From Cricetomys ansorgei (taxonomy: Eukaryota; Chordata; Mammalia; Rodentia; Nesomyidae): 64,000 nucleotides of DNA. The notes below the pieces were generated by a model. The model had not been told where the DNA came from, searched no databases, and worked only from the letters and a program-made list of their open reading frames with translations. Each line of letters begins with the position of its first letter. Positions within the stretch are counted from its first letter, which is position 1. The translations under genes were made by a program, and so were the position numbers. Positions 10,410-22,074 of this stretch are shown here, piece by piece. The stretch is from the NCBI GenBank assembly GCA_026225945.1, contig JAMJFZ010001228.1:3256001-3320000 (forward strand), given 5' to 3'.

Positions 10410-10682
10410 TAGCTAACATTTTAATGCATGTCTCACTGACCATTTTTCCATTCATGTCATATGCATATCATATATACATCCCTGTATAGCTTTTAAATTT
10501 TGAAGCAGATTATATATAACTACAGTTGTTTTTACTTTTAATAAGTCATGGATATATTTTTGGATAAGTACATTATATAAATAATTTATTCCTTTAGATC
10601 TATCTAAGGTAAGGGAACATTGTCATATATCACTATTTCCCTATTTATGGACATTCATCCTTTTCTGTTTCCCTTTTATATA

Positions 10683-10880
10683 CATTTATTTATCTATTTT
10701 TTCATGTGTATGTACATGTGCACTCATGTGCGTCACAGCACACATGTGGTGGTTAGACAACAGCCCTCAGGGGTCAGTTCTCTTCTTCCATCACGTGGCT
10801 TCTGGAGATCGAACTCTGGTTATTAGAATCGGCAGCAAATGTGTTAACCTGTGGTACCATCTCAGTTACCGTTCTTTCTA
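10683..10880 (-). repeat. tRNA-derived SINE (B3-like), minus strand
   Basis: TTTATTTATCTATTTTTTC, GTGTATGTACATGTGCAC, CAGCACACATGTGGTGGTTAG, GGAGATCGAACTCTGG and a degraded GTGGTACCATCTCAGTTACC end. Confidence 0.6.
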
Positions 10881-11445
10881 TAAAAAGAATGATGCATTCA
10901 TGCTCACGTGCTGGACTGAGTTCATGAATCTTGTCACATTGGCTTGGCCAAGTCTTCTGTAGGATATAATGAGCTGAACTTCCAAGGTGAGAGCATGTGT
11001 CTGCATTCTTACAGGCCCCAGAGGGGAGCTTGACTCGGTGCCAACTGGTGCACATGAAAAACCTGATAGACAAATGCTAGTCCCCTACCTGCTGGGGGCA
11101 TGGCAGGTGCAGGCTTTACAGGTGTCCTCTCAGTAAACGGGCCATGTGACTAAGCACCGGGAATGTATTAGGTTAAGTCTGAAGCCAAACCTGTAACTCA
11201 CCACTGCGGAATGCTTTCCTCTTTCTCTGTCTCATTTCATCCCCAGCCTTATCTCAACATCTTTAGGGAGCTCTCAGACATATAGATTTTTTTAATGTTG
11301 GAAATGGAAACAGAATTATTAGGTCAAAAGAATGTAACCTCCTGTCATCTTATTTTTGGTCAGATATTTTTGGTCAGATTTGCAAATACATAGGTTTTTC
11401 CTTTCGTGTTTGTTAATCTCTAACAGTTCCAACACCAGAAGAATA
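10881..11445. other. no gene seen
   Basis: Low-copy looking. The frames here (78 and 99 codons, opposite strands, overlapping the SINE) have no recognisable domains. Confidence 0.5.
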
Positions 11446-11446
11446 G

Positions 11447-11785
11447 TATTGGGCTAGGGATACTGTTCCATGGATAATGTGCTTGGCCAGCTAACATGAA
11501 GATATAGTTTATATCTCTAAAACCCATGTAGAAGCTGATGAATATGACATGTAGAGTCAGTGATGTTGGGCAGAGACAGGACACCCAGAGCAAGCTGGCC
11601 AGCCAGAGTAACCAAAACAGCAAGCTCTGGGCTCATCAAGACCCCTTGCTTTATGTAATATAGAGACAGTTTAAGGAAGAAATTACTGTCAACCTTAGGC
11701 CTCCACCTATGTAGATATGTGTGCCTACACAGATCAACATGTACACACATAGGGTACATATACATACATATACATATGCAAAAAA
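11447..11785 (+). repeat. B4-type SINE, plus strand
   Basis: GGATACTGTTCCATGGATAATGTGCTTGGCC tRNA-like start, weak B1-like middle, CAAGCTGGCCAGCCAGAGTAACC, TTTAAGGAAG, CTGTCAACCTTAGGCCTCCAC and an ACACATAGGG...CATACATA end. Diverged copy. Confidence 0.55.
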
Positions 11786-11789
11786 GCAA

Positions 11790-12460
11790 TAATATTACTA
11801 TTGCATATGCAGATAGGTCGACTTACCTTACTCTGAAATATAATATTTGAGATGCTGTGAAATCTGAGAGTTCTGAGCACCAACAGGACAAGGGCCAAAC
11901 ACAGGACATGGGTGGAAAAGTACATATTCTAAAACTTTGTTTCATGTACAACAATTTTTTTTAAATATATGAAAGTCTTTTTAGCTTTGTGGATCAAGTG
12001 CCTCTAAAATATGCAGGAACCTCATAGTTAGACTAGAGTTCCTTTCCTGAGCTATCTCATTACATACATGCAAATATTGTAAATGGGAACACCAAAATCA
12101 GAAACCCTGCTTGTTCCACGCATTTTGAATGAGGGAGATTTAATGTGTTTCAGAATGCCCCTTAATGAGTATTCAGTGTCAGTAGAGCAGTTCTCAATGT
12201 GTGTACTTAGGTATAATGTTACACGAAATCTTGTTAAGTAATGACTTCCAGGGCTTTAATTTTGTAGCTAAATAAAACAAAACCTGAATTGGTTCTTTAT
12301 TCTTCTCTCAATTATAACATAAAACTGTTACTGGTACCCACAGATGGCATCTCTCAGATAATATGAAGAACCTCAAAAAAACATCAATAGGAGCCTATAA
12401 AATGAATTCGTGTTGCCTGGAACATTTTATGGAGCATGAACTTCCATAACTTCACCATGG
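11790..12460. other. no gene seen
   Basis: AT-rich, apparently low-copy. No credible frame and no recognised repeat. Confidence 0.5.
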
Positions 12461-12463
12461 AAG

Positions 12464-12680
12464 AGCTGGAAAGATGGTTCAGTGGTAAGAGCACTTGCTG
12501 CTCAATCATGAGAACCTGAGTCTACTTCACAGTATGCATATCAGAAAATTCACAAATGCCTGTATCCCCAGGCTCGGACACCTTCTTCTTGGATCTCTGG
12601 GCACCTGCACACGTGTTCTCAGGTACACACCCAGACACATATACATGGATGCACACACATAAATAAAATAACATTATTGC
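12464..12680 (+). repeat. B2/B3-type SINE, plus strand
   Basis: GAGCTGGAAAGATGGTTCAGTGG, TAAGAGCACTTGCTGCTC, GAACCTGAGTCTACTTC, then a CTGGGCACCTGCACACG block and a CACACATAAATAAAATAA end. Confidence 0.75.
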
Positions 12681-13143
12681 AGAGAGATGGCTTTTATTAG
12701 TCTTCTGTTGAAGTTTTGGTATGCTGTACACAGAATAGAAGGAGTTAAAAATGGCCATATCTCCTATTCAACATAGCAGGATAGATATGAAGACAGGGCA
12801 AAGTCAGTAGTAGAGGCTAGAATTTAAAATAAATGCCGCTCTCAAAACCTAGGGAACTGATTCTGACTTTATACTTTCCAGCTCTCCATGAGTCCCTCCG
12901 TATCACCAGACTCCAATCAAAACCTCACATTGTAGTTCTGTCATTTACCTGTCAACAGTGGACATATATCATTCTCTGCTTCATCTCTTACATGGCAAGA
13001 ATGGATTGAAAAGTCCCTAGATGTCTAGGTCCTCTGGACATATGTTATGCAGAACACTCCTGTGTCTGGGAGAATGTTAGAGATTGGAGATACTGCCTGT
13101 CATGGATCAGCATCTGTAGTGTAAGCTCTGGGTCAGACTTACC

Positions 13144-13245
13144 CTCTCACAGACTCATCTGGAGGGTGAGCCTGAGTCACGCACATCCTCTCACAGACAC
13201 ACCTCGTGTGAGTCAGGCCCATTGTCTCACAAGCTCATGTTGAAC
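13144..13245. repeat. short imperfect tandem repeat
   Basis: CTCTCACAGACTCATCTGG, CTCTCACAGACACACCTCG and TCTCACAAGCTCATGTTG follow each other at about 40-45 bp spacing with interleaved GAGTC/GTGAGTC words. A low-copy minisatellite-like arrangement. Confidence 0.4.
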
Positions 13246-13262
13246 GTGCTTCTCATCTTTTC

Positions 13263-13640
13263 TCATTGCTATTATTTTTCTCACTGCTAGGAACAGATAC
13301 CCGACAAGAGGCAACTCAAGGCAGAAAGGTCTTATTTTGACTTATAGCTGGATAGGGTCCATCATGGTGGGGAAGAGATGGCAGCAGAAGAGAAGGCACA
13401 GTATCACAGAGGCAGGAGTCCAGGTGGTCACATTTCATCCACACTCAGGAAGTAGATGGTAAACAAGAAGTGTAGTGATGTCACAAAATTTTAATGCCTA
13501 CTTCTAGCACTCCATTTCTTTCAGTGAGGCTCTACCTCCTGAAGGTTCTGCAACCTCCCCAGACAGCATCACCAGATGGGGACCAAGCGTGTAAACATAT
13601 GAACCTGTGGGGGACATTTCACATTCAAACTGCAATGTCA
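13263..13640 (-). mobile_element. ERVL-MaLR-like LTR, minus strand
   Basis: Reversed MaLR-like LTR: CTGCTAGGAACAGATACCCG, GGCAACTCAAGGCAGAAAGG, GGATAGGGTCCATCATGGTGG, CCTCCCCAGACAGCATCACC, GATGGGGACCAAGCGTG and GGGGGACATTTCACATTCAAAC. Related to the TGTAGTGGTTTG type at 3480. Confidence 0.7.
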
Positions 13641-14411
13641 TCAGGGAAGAGAAAGGTCCTTAAAGGGAGTTTCTGTTGCACTATCAAACGATTTTCTCTT
13701 CTACTCACTGTGGCTACTCTTCCCAGTTGGCTCTGTAGTCAGGACCCAAAGGCTGGGCAGTGAGCAGAAGGAAGAACCTGAATATCTCTGGAAAGTCTCC
13801 AAGGCAGATGCTTGCAGCAATGGAACCATATTTAGCTTAGGAGTGTATGTGCGTATGGGGGTATTAAATAATTCATGCGTGCAGTTACAGGAAATGAAGG
13901 GATATGAAGGTCTTTCAATGGGAAATTACATTTTTCTTGGAGTTGTTAGCACCTCAAATTTACCACCCATGAACTATTATGGAATAATTGACTACAATAT
14001 ATAACTTGGATGTATTTTCAATACTGTGTTTTAGGCCATGCAACAAATTATAAATGGTAACTAATCCTTTGTGGTTTACGTAGTGGGTATTTGAGAATGG
14101 TGCTGACATCCTACTTTTGCTGAGAAAATAGATGATGTTGTACACTGATTAACTCCTGAAGTCAGTGTGTTCTGCTAATCACAAGAGTAAGGTCTCAGAG
14201 CAGGTATGAGAGGAGGCAATACTGTGAAGCAGAAATGCTCCAGCCAGGCTTATAGTAGCCAACAAGCTTGAAACACCTGTGTTGGCTTAAGGCAAAGTCT
14301 GCATGGATTTGCAAAAAGGAAACTTTTTTAGAATTTTAACTAGGTTGAAAACATTAATGACAACAGGCCAGTCTTAACCCATGTCTTATTTTTTTTTTCC
14401 AGCTGTTTTGG
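13641..14411. other. no gene seen
   Basis: Low-copy looking, with a T-tract at 14388-14398. An 89-codon plus frame (13494-13763) starts inside the preceding LTR and is not credible. Confidence 0.5.
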
Positions 14412-14960
14412 AAAAACATCTTGGCAAAAGCAACCTAAGAGTAAGGGGCCTATTCTGGTTCACAATTCAAGGATGCAGCCCATCATGGTGGGGGAGTCAA
14501 GACATCAGGCACTTGAAACAACTGGTCACACCACATCCACCATCAGGAAGCAGAGAGAAATGCATGTCAGCGCTCAGCGGCCTTTCTCCAGTTTAAGCAG
14601 TCTGCCGGCCCCTGCATAGGTGACTAACTCCACCAACACTGAAGATGGGTCTTCTAGCCCAGTGAGCCATTGATCAGGTACAGTCCAGTAGACTGAATTC
14701 AGCTCCCAAAGCCCACATAAATATGAAAGGAAGAAAATTACTCCAGGAAGTCATTCTTTGATCTCCACATGTGTACATGGCTCATATACACCACCACCAC
14801 CACCACCACCACACAGCAACAACAAAATATCATACACAAAAAAGCTGCTCCTACTTCTGCTAACATGAGATAATCTCCCACAAGCCTTCTCAGAGGCCCA
14901 TCTCTTTGTGTTTCTAGTTTCTGTCAAGTTGATAGTATTCTACTCATCATATCCTATAAT
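14412..14960 (-). mobile_element. ERVL-MaLR-like LTR, minus, split by a SINE
   Basis: GCAACCTAAGAGTAAGGGGCC, GGATGCAGCCCATCATGGTGG, GGTCACACCACATCCACC and GAAGCAGAGAGAAATGC at 14412-14640. The matching LTR end, with AGAGGCCCATCTC, TTCTAGTTTC and TGTCAAGTTGATAG, resumes at about 14870-14960. The gap between them holds a SINE and a CAC microsatellite. Confidence 0.6.
14665..14850 (+). repeat. SINE fragment plus (CAC)n inside an LTR
   Basis: GACTGAATTCAGCTCCCAAAGCCC, TTTGATCTCCACATGTGTAC and GGCTCATATACA, then CAC units at about 14789-14812, then ACAACAACAAAAT. A diverged tRNA-derived SINE with an expanded tail. Boundaries approximate. Confidence 0.5.
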
Positions 14961-15604
14961 TAGGGAAATTGGGAGTCTCTTTCGTGGACATCCACTAACA
15001 CACAAGGATTTATAGTGCGATACTGAAGAAACAGAAGCAGGATTTGTTTAATTGCTGTCATCTTGGAAACACAATCTTGAATCTAGAGACCTGTCAGGTC
15101 TCAAATGAAGCTTTCTCCTGGTGATTTAACATGCCAGGCCACACAGAGAAAAAAAGGCAGTGGATCACACTGTGTCATTTCCCTAGTTAAGCCTTTTAAA
15201 AACCACATTTAACTTTGGAAATAAACTGAAACTTCAGAGGAAAAATTGTAAGAAACTGTATTTTTTTCCCCCAAAATAACTCATGTCTCTGGTTACAGGA
15301 AATAGAAACCCATAGAAGGTCTTTCAGTGGGAATTGTATTTTTCTGTGAGGTATTAGCACAGATAAACTGTTATGAAATAATTAACTATAGTATGCAGCT
15401 TGCATGTGTTCACTTTAAACATTGTATATGAGGAACTAAGACAAGTTAAAAATGGTTGTTAATCATTTAAAGTCTACGTCTATGGAAAGAGTCTACATAT
15501 ATCATCTCTGCTTGTGTCTAGCTAAGCGCTGTGACTGTCTTGAAAGTTGTAGAAGAAATTGTCTTCCTATGGGCTCAGGATTTAAGAGATTATGTTTTTC
15601 TCTC
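14961..15604. other. no gene seen
   Basis: Low-copy looking. The segment CTACAGGAAATAGAAACCCATAGAAGG followed by TTTCAGTGGGAA near 15295-15335 resembles 13880-13925 (AGTTACAGGAAATGAAGG, TCTTTCAATGGGAAATT). That hints at an old duplicated or repeated segment spanning 13880-14080 and 15295-15480. Confidence 0.4.
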
Positions 15605-15897
15605 TCTCTGTGTGCGTGTGTATGTGTGTGTGTGCATGTGTGTGTGCATGTGTGTATTAAAGACTGAAGGTGACGCTGGGCATTGTTCTTAGTCACCTCC
15701 TACCTGATTGGAGCTCACCAAACAAGCTAGACTGGCTGGCCAATGAGCTCCAGGGATCTGCTCTGCTCTCTCAGAACAGGGGTTGCAGACATGTACTATA
15801 GCATCTAGCATTTTATGTTGCTGCTGGGCATCCAAACTTATGTTCCCATGCTTATATGGCAAGCACCTTTGTAGACCGAGCCATTTCCTAGCCCTGA
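15605..15897 (-). repeat. B4-type SINE with TG tract, minus strand
   Basis: TG/CATG tract at 15608-15655. It is followed by TTGGAGCTCACCAAACAAGC, AGACTGGCTGGCCAATGAGC, TCCAGGGATCTGC, CATGCTTATATGGCAAGCACC and CCATTTCCTAGCCCT, the reversed B4 order. Confidence 0.75.
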
Positions 15898-16724
15898 TAA
15901 TTTTAAAGATCATTGTCCATTTTTATTAATTATAGTACATATGCCAATAGATATAGAAAAATGTCATTCCGAGTGAAAATGTGCCAAGTATAGTATAGTG
16001 TCTGTTGACCCAAAGGCAATTAAAGCCAATCAATATCAAAGGGGACAGCGCATCACTCTCCCTGCCACAGTGGTTCCCTCCTAGGCTATCTGGCAAAGAT
16101 AAGCTCTAGGCCTTCTTTGCATGAAGCTTTGGCAAAGAGTTCCATTAGGGCGATTCGAGGTGAATCCAAGGTTGGTAGGAAGCATTTGGTATCCAAATAA
16201 TTGCTTTGGAAAAGACATAGAATGTTAAAGCAAGCCTCATGCCGTGGTTTCTGGATCGGCTTTCATCATCATCTGCAAGAAAAAGTGGTTGCAGAGTCTC
16301 CCAGGTTCAAATGGCATCTATTTCAAATGGGAGATAGTATTTGCTTTCTGTTTTTGTTTGGTTTTTTTTTTTTCCTATATAGATTATATTTCAGTGCAGC
16401 AAAAATAATTGGTTTGGGAAAATTATTATCTTTTCGAAAGAAGCATAGATAACAAATTAGAAGAAATGATAGACAGAGAAAACTACATTTAAAAAAAAAA
16501 AGGTCATGGATCCAGACAATATCCATCAGTACTGTTGAACTCATTAGATAAAAAGTGTCAGGTGTGAAGGTTTACAGAGTTAGGCCAGGCTGACACAGCC
16601 AGAATCTACTAACTTTTCATCATTGAACAAGGGACTAAAAGGGACACTGTTTTTCTTTCCATGCAAAACAACAGAGACTGTAAAAGATCACTGAAACATT
16701 GTGTTAAGTAGTATTCCTGAACCT
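15898..16724. other. no gene seen
   Basis: Low-copy looking; T-tract at 16362-16373 and A-tract at 16491-16501. The 83- and 73-codon opposite-strand frames over the T-tract look compositional, not coding. Confidence 0.5.
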
Positions 16725-17031
16725 GGGCTGGGGAGATAGTCCAGCTAGTAAAATGCTTGCTGTTCGTACCTGAGAACCTGGGTTTAATCTCCCGCATCCA
16801 CATAAAAGCTGAGCAGCAAGGGTCACCTGTAATCCCAACTCTGGTGGAGTAGGTGGAGACTGCTTTATACTTAGCCACGCAGCCTAGCTAATTGGTGAGT
16901 TCCAGGTTCAGTGAGAGACCTTGTATCAGAAACTAGGTGGAAAGTGAAGAAATCATCAAACTTTGATCTTTGGCATCCAATACATTAATTACACAAACAC
17001 ACACACACACACACATACACACATACACACT
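16725..17031 (+). repeat. B4-type SINE with (CA)n tail, plus strand
   Basis: GGCTGGGGAGATAGTCCAGC, AAAATGCTTGCTGTTCG, CCTGAGAACCTGGGTTTAATC, CACCTGTAATCCCAACTC, ATTGGTGAGTTCCAGGTTCAG, TGAGAGACCTTGTATCAG and a CA tail at 16995-17031. One of the best-preserved B4 copies here. Confidence 0.85.
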
Positions 17032-17039
17032 TTTCATAA

Positions 17040-17395
17040 AAAAGGAACTATATCTAATAAGACCTTTAAATTTGTCAGTTTGAAGATATCTTGGATAAAA
17101 AGGCTATGTTAAATGACTCTGCTTTTGAACATTTTCCTTCTTCTTTTGGTTACCTTAAAATGTCTATTACAGGCATTCTGGATCCCCTGATTTGCATATA
17201 TAACTCTCTCTGTAATAATAATGGATTCTTTTTCCAATTTTACTTTTCTTGGCTCAGTCCTCTAAAGCCTTCCTCTAATGTCCCCAGCTGCTTTGAACCG
17301 GCTTGACTCTACCTGTTACTGCTTACAGTTTCATTATCTTTTCCTCATAATTAGTTTTCCTCGATGATTTCGTTATCTCTCCTACTTCTTTGCTG
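17040..17395. other. no gene seen
   Basis: AT-rich sequence between a B4 tail and an LTR fragment. A 71-codon plus frame (17091-17306) lacks any domain. Confidence 0.45.
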
Positions 17396-17399
17396 AGAT

Positions 17400-17555
17400 C
17401 TGCCAATTTAGCGCCACAAACTGCTTGGCACTCCTGCTGCACGCATTCCCTGCCATGATGGTTCCTCTGTGAGTCAAAACAAACTTTTGCGTCTTCATGT
17501 TGTTTCGTCAAGGATTTTGTCACAGATACAAGAAAAACAATGGACACCTTTTGTA
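17400..17555 (+). mobile_element. MaLR-like LTR 3' fragment, plus strand
   Basis: CTGCTGCACGCATTCCCTGCC, ATGATGGTTCCTCTGTGAG, TCAAAACAAACTTTTGCG (mutated poly(A) zone), TGTTGTTTCGTCAAGG and TTTGTCACAGATACAAGAAAAAC match the 3' half of an MT/ORR1-class LTR. Confidence 0.5.
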
Positions 17556-17740
17556 TAAGCCATTTGTTGTCTAGAGTCTGTATGACAAGCATCTAGGCAT
17601 GTGAAAGAAGGGAAATACAGGAGTGTGGCTCACATGCACTTGCTCACCAGCTCTGCCAGAGCATACCTGCTCTGTGATCTCGAGGTTGTTAATGCCCCTA
17701 AGAGAAAGAAACGGTTCAGAATACATGCCTTCTTGATTTC

Positions 17741-17905
17741 TTTTTTTTTTGGGGGGGGGGCTGGTGGTGGGTGGGCTTCTCTGTTGTAGCTATAACTGTC
17801 CTGGAACTTACTCTGTAGACCAGGCTGGCCTCAAACTCACAGAGATCCTCCTGCCTCTGCCTCCCGAGTGCTGGGATTAAAGGTGTGCACCACCACTACT
17901 CAGAT
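17741..17905 (-). repeat. B1 SINE, minus strand
   Basis: T10 followed by an 11-G run where the A-tail normally sits. Then CTGTCCTGGAACTTACTCTG, TAGACCAGGCTGGCCTCAAAC, CTGCCTCTGCCTCCCGAGTG and GCTGGGATTAAAGGTGTGCACC. Well preserved, so relatively young. Confidence 0.92.
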
Positions 17906-18429
17906 GTTAGTTGATTTTTGACCCATCATGTAGTGAAATTTCAAGTCAGAATTACATTGAATGCACTTGATCTGTTGACATTCACAGTGTGGCTGCAAGG
18001 CACTCTCTAGAGCACGCGCCCTTTTCTAACTCTTAATGGGGTGGCTGCCTGGTAGCTGTATCTTGTTTTCTTGCTTAGGGTCACAAGAGAAAACCACACT
18101 GTATATAGTTGGGAAAAGATCAAGACTCAAAATTGGCAGTAAAGTTTTGGCTGAATATGTAATGACTTTGTGAGCCATTGTAAGGCTTAAGAAATATATG
18201 TCTAATTATCCTGAGTAGAGGACTGTCTGTATTTCATTTTCTGTTTCTCATAGAGTCTGTATGGAGGACACACAAAGCATCTTTTGAACATGGCATCATT
18301 GTTCATGGGTTTGTAATGGTTTGCCAGTCTTACTATGACTTCTCTTAGCCATCTATAGTAACAGTCTTCTGCCTATGCTCTTCGTGACCTGGTTAGAGGA
18401 CTTGTGACTTGAGGCAATACGTTTACAAA
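17906..18429. other. no gene seen
   Basis: Low-copy looking sequence without a frame over 60 codons or a repeat I recognise. Confidence 0.5.
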
Positions 18430-18720
18430 ACATTATTAATTTACATTAAGTATATATAACAAGGGGTTTCATTGTGACATTTTCGTACATGTACACAATG
18501 CATTTTGATCACACTCTGCCCCCCTGCTGGAATTACCCTGTCTGCTTCCCCCTTCAACTGATGATCCCTTTCCTCTTCCCAGCTAGTCTAACTTCTACAT
18601 CCATGGGTTGTTTGTTTGTTTTGGTGACCCAGTGAGTTTAATTAGTGTTGATTACATGTACACAGTGTGGAGAAGTCCCAGCCCACCCTGAAGATTTGTA
18701 GGCAGTTAATAGTTGCTAAA
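18430..18720 (-). mobile_element. L1 3'-end fragment, minus strand
   Basis: TTACATTAAGTATATATAAC, TTTCATTGTGACATTTTCG, ACATGTACACAATGC, TTTTGATCACAC, CCCAGTGAGTTTAATTAGTG: the reversed rodent L1 3' UTR. Confidence 0.6.
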
Positions 18721-19674
18721 GGGGATGCTTTCTTCAGTAGTATAGCCATTGGTTTGTAGCCTGTGTGACGTTTTTCCCTCCAGTGCGGCAACACCGGAGC
18801 ATTGCTAGGCCAAAATTTTTTTCATCTACGTAAGTAGGTGTCAGACTGAAAATATGGCAAGATCTGTAAGGCTCTGAAAGGAGCGGATTCTACAAAAGAA
18901 ACTGAGCACTGAAGAAAAGACCAAGGAGATCCCTGGAATATTGTTGAAGAGGGCGAAAACAACAGTAACAAGAACAAAGGAGAATACTTTGTCTGTTTCC
19001 ACTTCTTCTTGAGCTAGAAGGGTGGGAGAATGTTCGGGTGTCACTGGGGTTGGAGACATAAATAGATTTACTCACAAATCCAATCTCTTTCAATACCTGG
19101 GAAGATTCTAAGTTTCAAAGATAAGTAACTAACGCAACCGCTTGCTTAGCTTCCCCTTCACTCCTTGAGCTTTTGAATTAGAGTGAAGTCCAAGGAATGG
19201 GGAGTTCCCCAAGGTCAGTTCAATCAGGAAAACAGAAGAAATGTAATCCCCTAGTCGCTGAAAAAAAAAACAGCAACAGGCCATGGCCAACTCTCCATTG
19301 GCTTAGAGAATTCATATATCCCTTTGATCTGAAATTTAAGTTCAACCATTTCTGAGATCAAAATGAAAATAAAAAAAACTCCAGATCAAAATGAAAGCCC
19401 TTGCCATTTGTAGTGCCTTTGTTTTCTGCCTTTTGTCACCTCACTTCTTCTCTTTGCCAGCCTCCGAGTTGACACAAGAGGATCCTTTTCCTCTTAGTCA
19501 GTGGGATCTGAGGCACAGAGATGCTACAAGACCTGCCCAATATTATCACACAGTAGCCACACAAAAAGCTGAGTTTCCTGACTCTTTGGCTATTTTTCTC
19601 GCCTGCTCACTTTGTGGCCTTATTCGGGAGCTAGCCAAGAACAGAGCACCAGTATGTCATAATCCCTCCCTTAG
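18721..19674. other. no gene seen
   Basis: Low-copy looking, with an A-tract at 19261-19270 and an A-rich stretch at 19372-19379. A 106-codon plus frame (19391-19711) opens with a hydrophobic, signal-like stretch but runs into the LTR at 19675 and has no recognisable family. Confidence 0.45.
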
Positions 19675-20085
19675 TGTACTGGTTGGATTTTGTAAGCTTG
19701 ACACAAGTTAGAGTCACCTGAGAGGAGGGAAAATCAATAGAGAAAAATGCTTTCATAAGATACAGGTGTAGGCAAGCCTGTTAGGAATTTTCTTAATTGA
19801 TGGGGGGGGGGTGCCTAGCTCACTGTGGGCAGTGTCGTCTCAGGGCAGGTGGTCCTGGGTGGTGTAAGAAAGCAGGTTGAACAAGCCACGAGGAGAAACC
19901 CAGTAAGCAGCATCCCTCCATGACTGCTTCACCAGCTCCCACCTCAGGTTACTGCACTGAGTTCCTACCCTCTGACTTCCTTCGATAATGGACTCCGTGG
20001 TGGAAGTGTGAGCTAAATAAAGCCTTTCCTCCCCAGATTGCTTTCAGTCCTGGTGTTTATTACAGCAGTAGAAACCCTAAGGGAG
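19675..20085 (+). mobile_element. ERVL-MaLR-like solo LTR
   Basis: TGTACTGGTTGGATTTTGTAAGC, TTGACACAAGTTAGAGTC, a G-run at 19802-19811, GGTGGTCCTGGGTGGTGTAAG, GAGCTAAATAAAGCCTTTCC with an intact AATAAA, and ACAGCAGTAGAAACCC at the end. Full length and fairly well preserved. Confidence 0.8.
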
Positions 20086-20885
20086 TTAGCTGTAACCATT
20101 CCTTATTAGGCTGTACCCTCTATTTTACAGGCCTTGGGTAGAATTCTCCATTTTCCCTGCAGCAAGCAAGTAAAACTCAGACTCACCCAAGCACTACGTT
20201 TGGGAAAATGCATGATCCCAAATCTGCAGAATTTTTTCAAGTGAAAGTGGCCACACCAACTTCATTGTTATTTTTACCAATGTTTGGCTTTTTATTCCTT
20301 CCTATTCTATTAACTCTCTATTCTAATATATTCAAAGGAGATATAGCTATGCCACACACAGGGATAGTTTTGAGATTTATCCATCTAAGTAAGCAAGAGG
20401 ACTCCTGGCGCCGTTATTGATTGATCGTACCTGCAGTCATTTTTCCAGTCGCTTTCCATTTACGCCTTCTCTTCATTCAGGGCACACATTTGTTTTAGCT
20501 TCTTTTTTTCTTAATTATTTTATGTTGGCTTTGAGGCTCAGGAGTCGTAACATTATCACATGATTAATTTTGTTCCTCTATTATGCTGTAGTTTTCATGA
20601 GATTAACTATGCTGTTTCTTTCCCAGTAAATGCCCACTGATGAATATTTTATTCTCCTCGATTGCTATGTGGTTGACCTTGCTTGATATTTTATGGTAGC
20701 TTTTCAAGTAACAAGAGCCTTCGCCTGCGGAGCACTCTGCCTTCCTCGAGAATGCGGAAGTCAGTCAAGAGACCATTCCCTCTAAGAGCACAAACAAGCC
20801 CAGTGTTGGTGACTCAGAGATGGGCAAGAGACTTGACTCCTACCACCGGTACATGAGACATCTCAATAATACCAGTGTAGAGAAG
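20086..20885. other. no gene seen
   Basis: Low-copy looking, AT-rich in 20460-20700. A 70-codon plus frame (20208-20420) is not recognisable. Confidence 0.5.
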
Positions 20886-20887
20886 GG

Positions 20888-21215
20888 ATGGGATGGAGAG
20901 ACGGCTTGGTGGGTAAAGCACTAGCCATACAAGTTTCCAGGCCTGAATTCAGATCCCCAGAAACCACATAAACCCAGGCATGATGGTGCACATCTGCAAC
21001 CCTAGTGTCCCTAAAGTACTGTGGGAGGCACAGGCGAGAGAAGTGCTAGAAGCCCACGGGCAGACAGCCTGCTGTATACAGTGGTAAACAACAGATTATG
21101 ACTGTTTCAATAAGGTAGACGGTAAAGATTAACATCCAAGGTTGTCCTGTGACTACCATATATGTGCTGTGGCATGAGTGTAGCCACATTTATGCACACA
21201 TATACATGTACATAC
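20888..21215 (+). repeat. B4-type SINE, plus strand
   Basis: GGATGGAGAGACGGCTTGG, TGGGTAAAGCACTAGCC, CCTGAATTCAGATCCCCAG, CAGGCATGATGGTGCACATC, then a degraded B1-like half and ATTAACATCCAAGG / CACACATATACATG end. Confidence 0.7.
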
Positions 21216-22074
21216 ATGCATGTATATAATATATCCAAAAACACAAATGCTAATGAGAGAAGTGGATGTATTATTATCATCATAGAAGTATAAACAGGCT
21301 AAGGGCATTCTTGGTTCTTCTCTGATGAGAAGGAACTCCATTTTCTTCTATTTGAGTTCAAGAGTTCTCCTAAGAGCTCAGATATGATTATTGGGTGTTC
21401 AGGATAGAGCCTCATTAGCAGCTTTTAGGACTGGGCAGCTACATGCTTTCCTGTTGAAAGAATGATAGGTACAGATGCAAATTAAGTAGGGGAGACAGGC
21501 AACTGCTCGTGGCCACACTGTGTTGGTGCTTTGCCAACCTTCCCTTTTGAATTGTCACAGCCCGCTGCAAGCAAGACCTCTGGAACTCAAAGATGGTAAG
21601 TAACTTATCTAGGGAGCCCTGCGTGAAATACCCAATTCTTGCCGAGTCATCAATGAACGAGTGACTGATGTCAAGAGTGGGTGAAGCAAGCAAGTCTTAG
21701 CTCCATTTTATAGGAACATAGAATCCTTGTCTCAGTGGGAAGCTTAGCAGATTAAGCAGAAGCCTATGGCATGAGGTTGCTTGTGTTTATAGATGAAAAG
21801 ATGGAGACAGAAGTGTGCCGCTGCTTTCCCAGAATGCCCAATTTAGGTCACAGCTTACGCTCAAATTTCTGAGTATGTGGTCCTGTCCACTCTCCTTCAG
21901 ACCTCACTCATTTTGCCTGAGTCTCTGATAACCTCCAACAATTGACTTATGTTACATGTTATGTAACTGAGTTATGTCACATGTTATAGTGGCAAGATAA
22001 CACTGTACGTGGATACCAAGAACTGCATGCAGGCAATTATCAATGTCAGAAATCAATTTTGCCTTTTGGAATAC
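21216..22074. other. no gene seen
   Basis: Low-copy looking. GTTACATGTTATGTAACTGAG and TTATGTCACATGTTATAG near 21950-21985 form a small local repeat. The 84-codon minus frame at 21439-21693 has no recognised domain. Confidence 0.5.

Noticed and set aside
19391..19711. 106-codon plus frame with a hydrophobic, signal-peptide-like start
   Set aside because: It ends inside the LTR that begins at 19675, has no recognisable domain or cysteine pattern, and no splice or promoter context.
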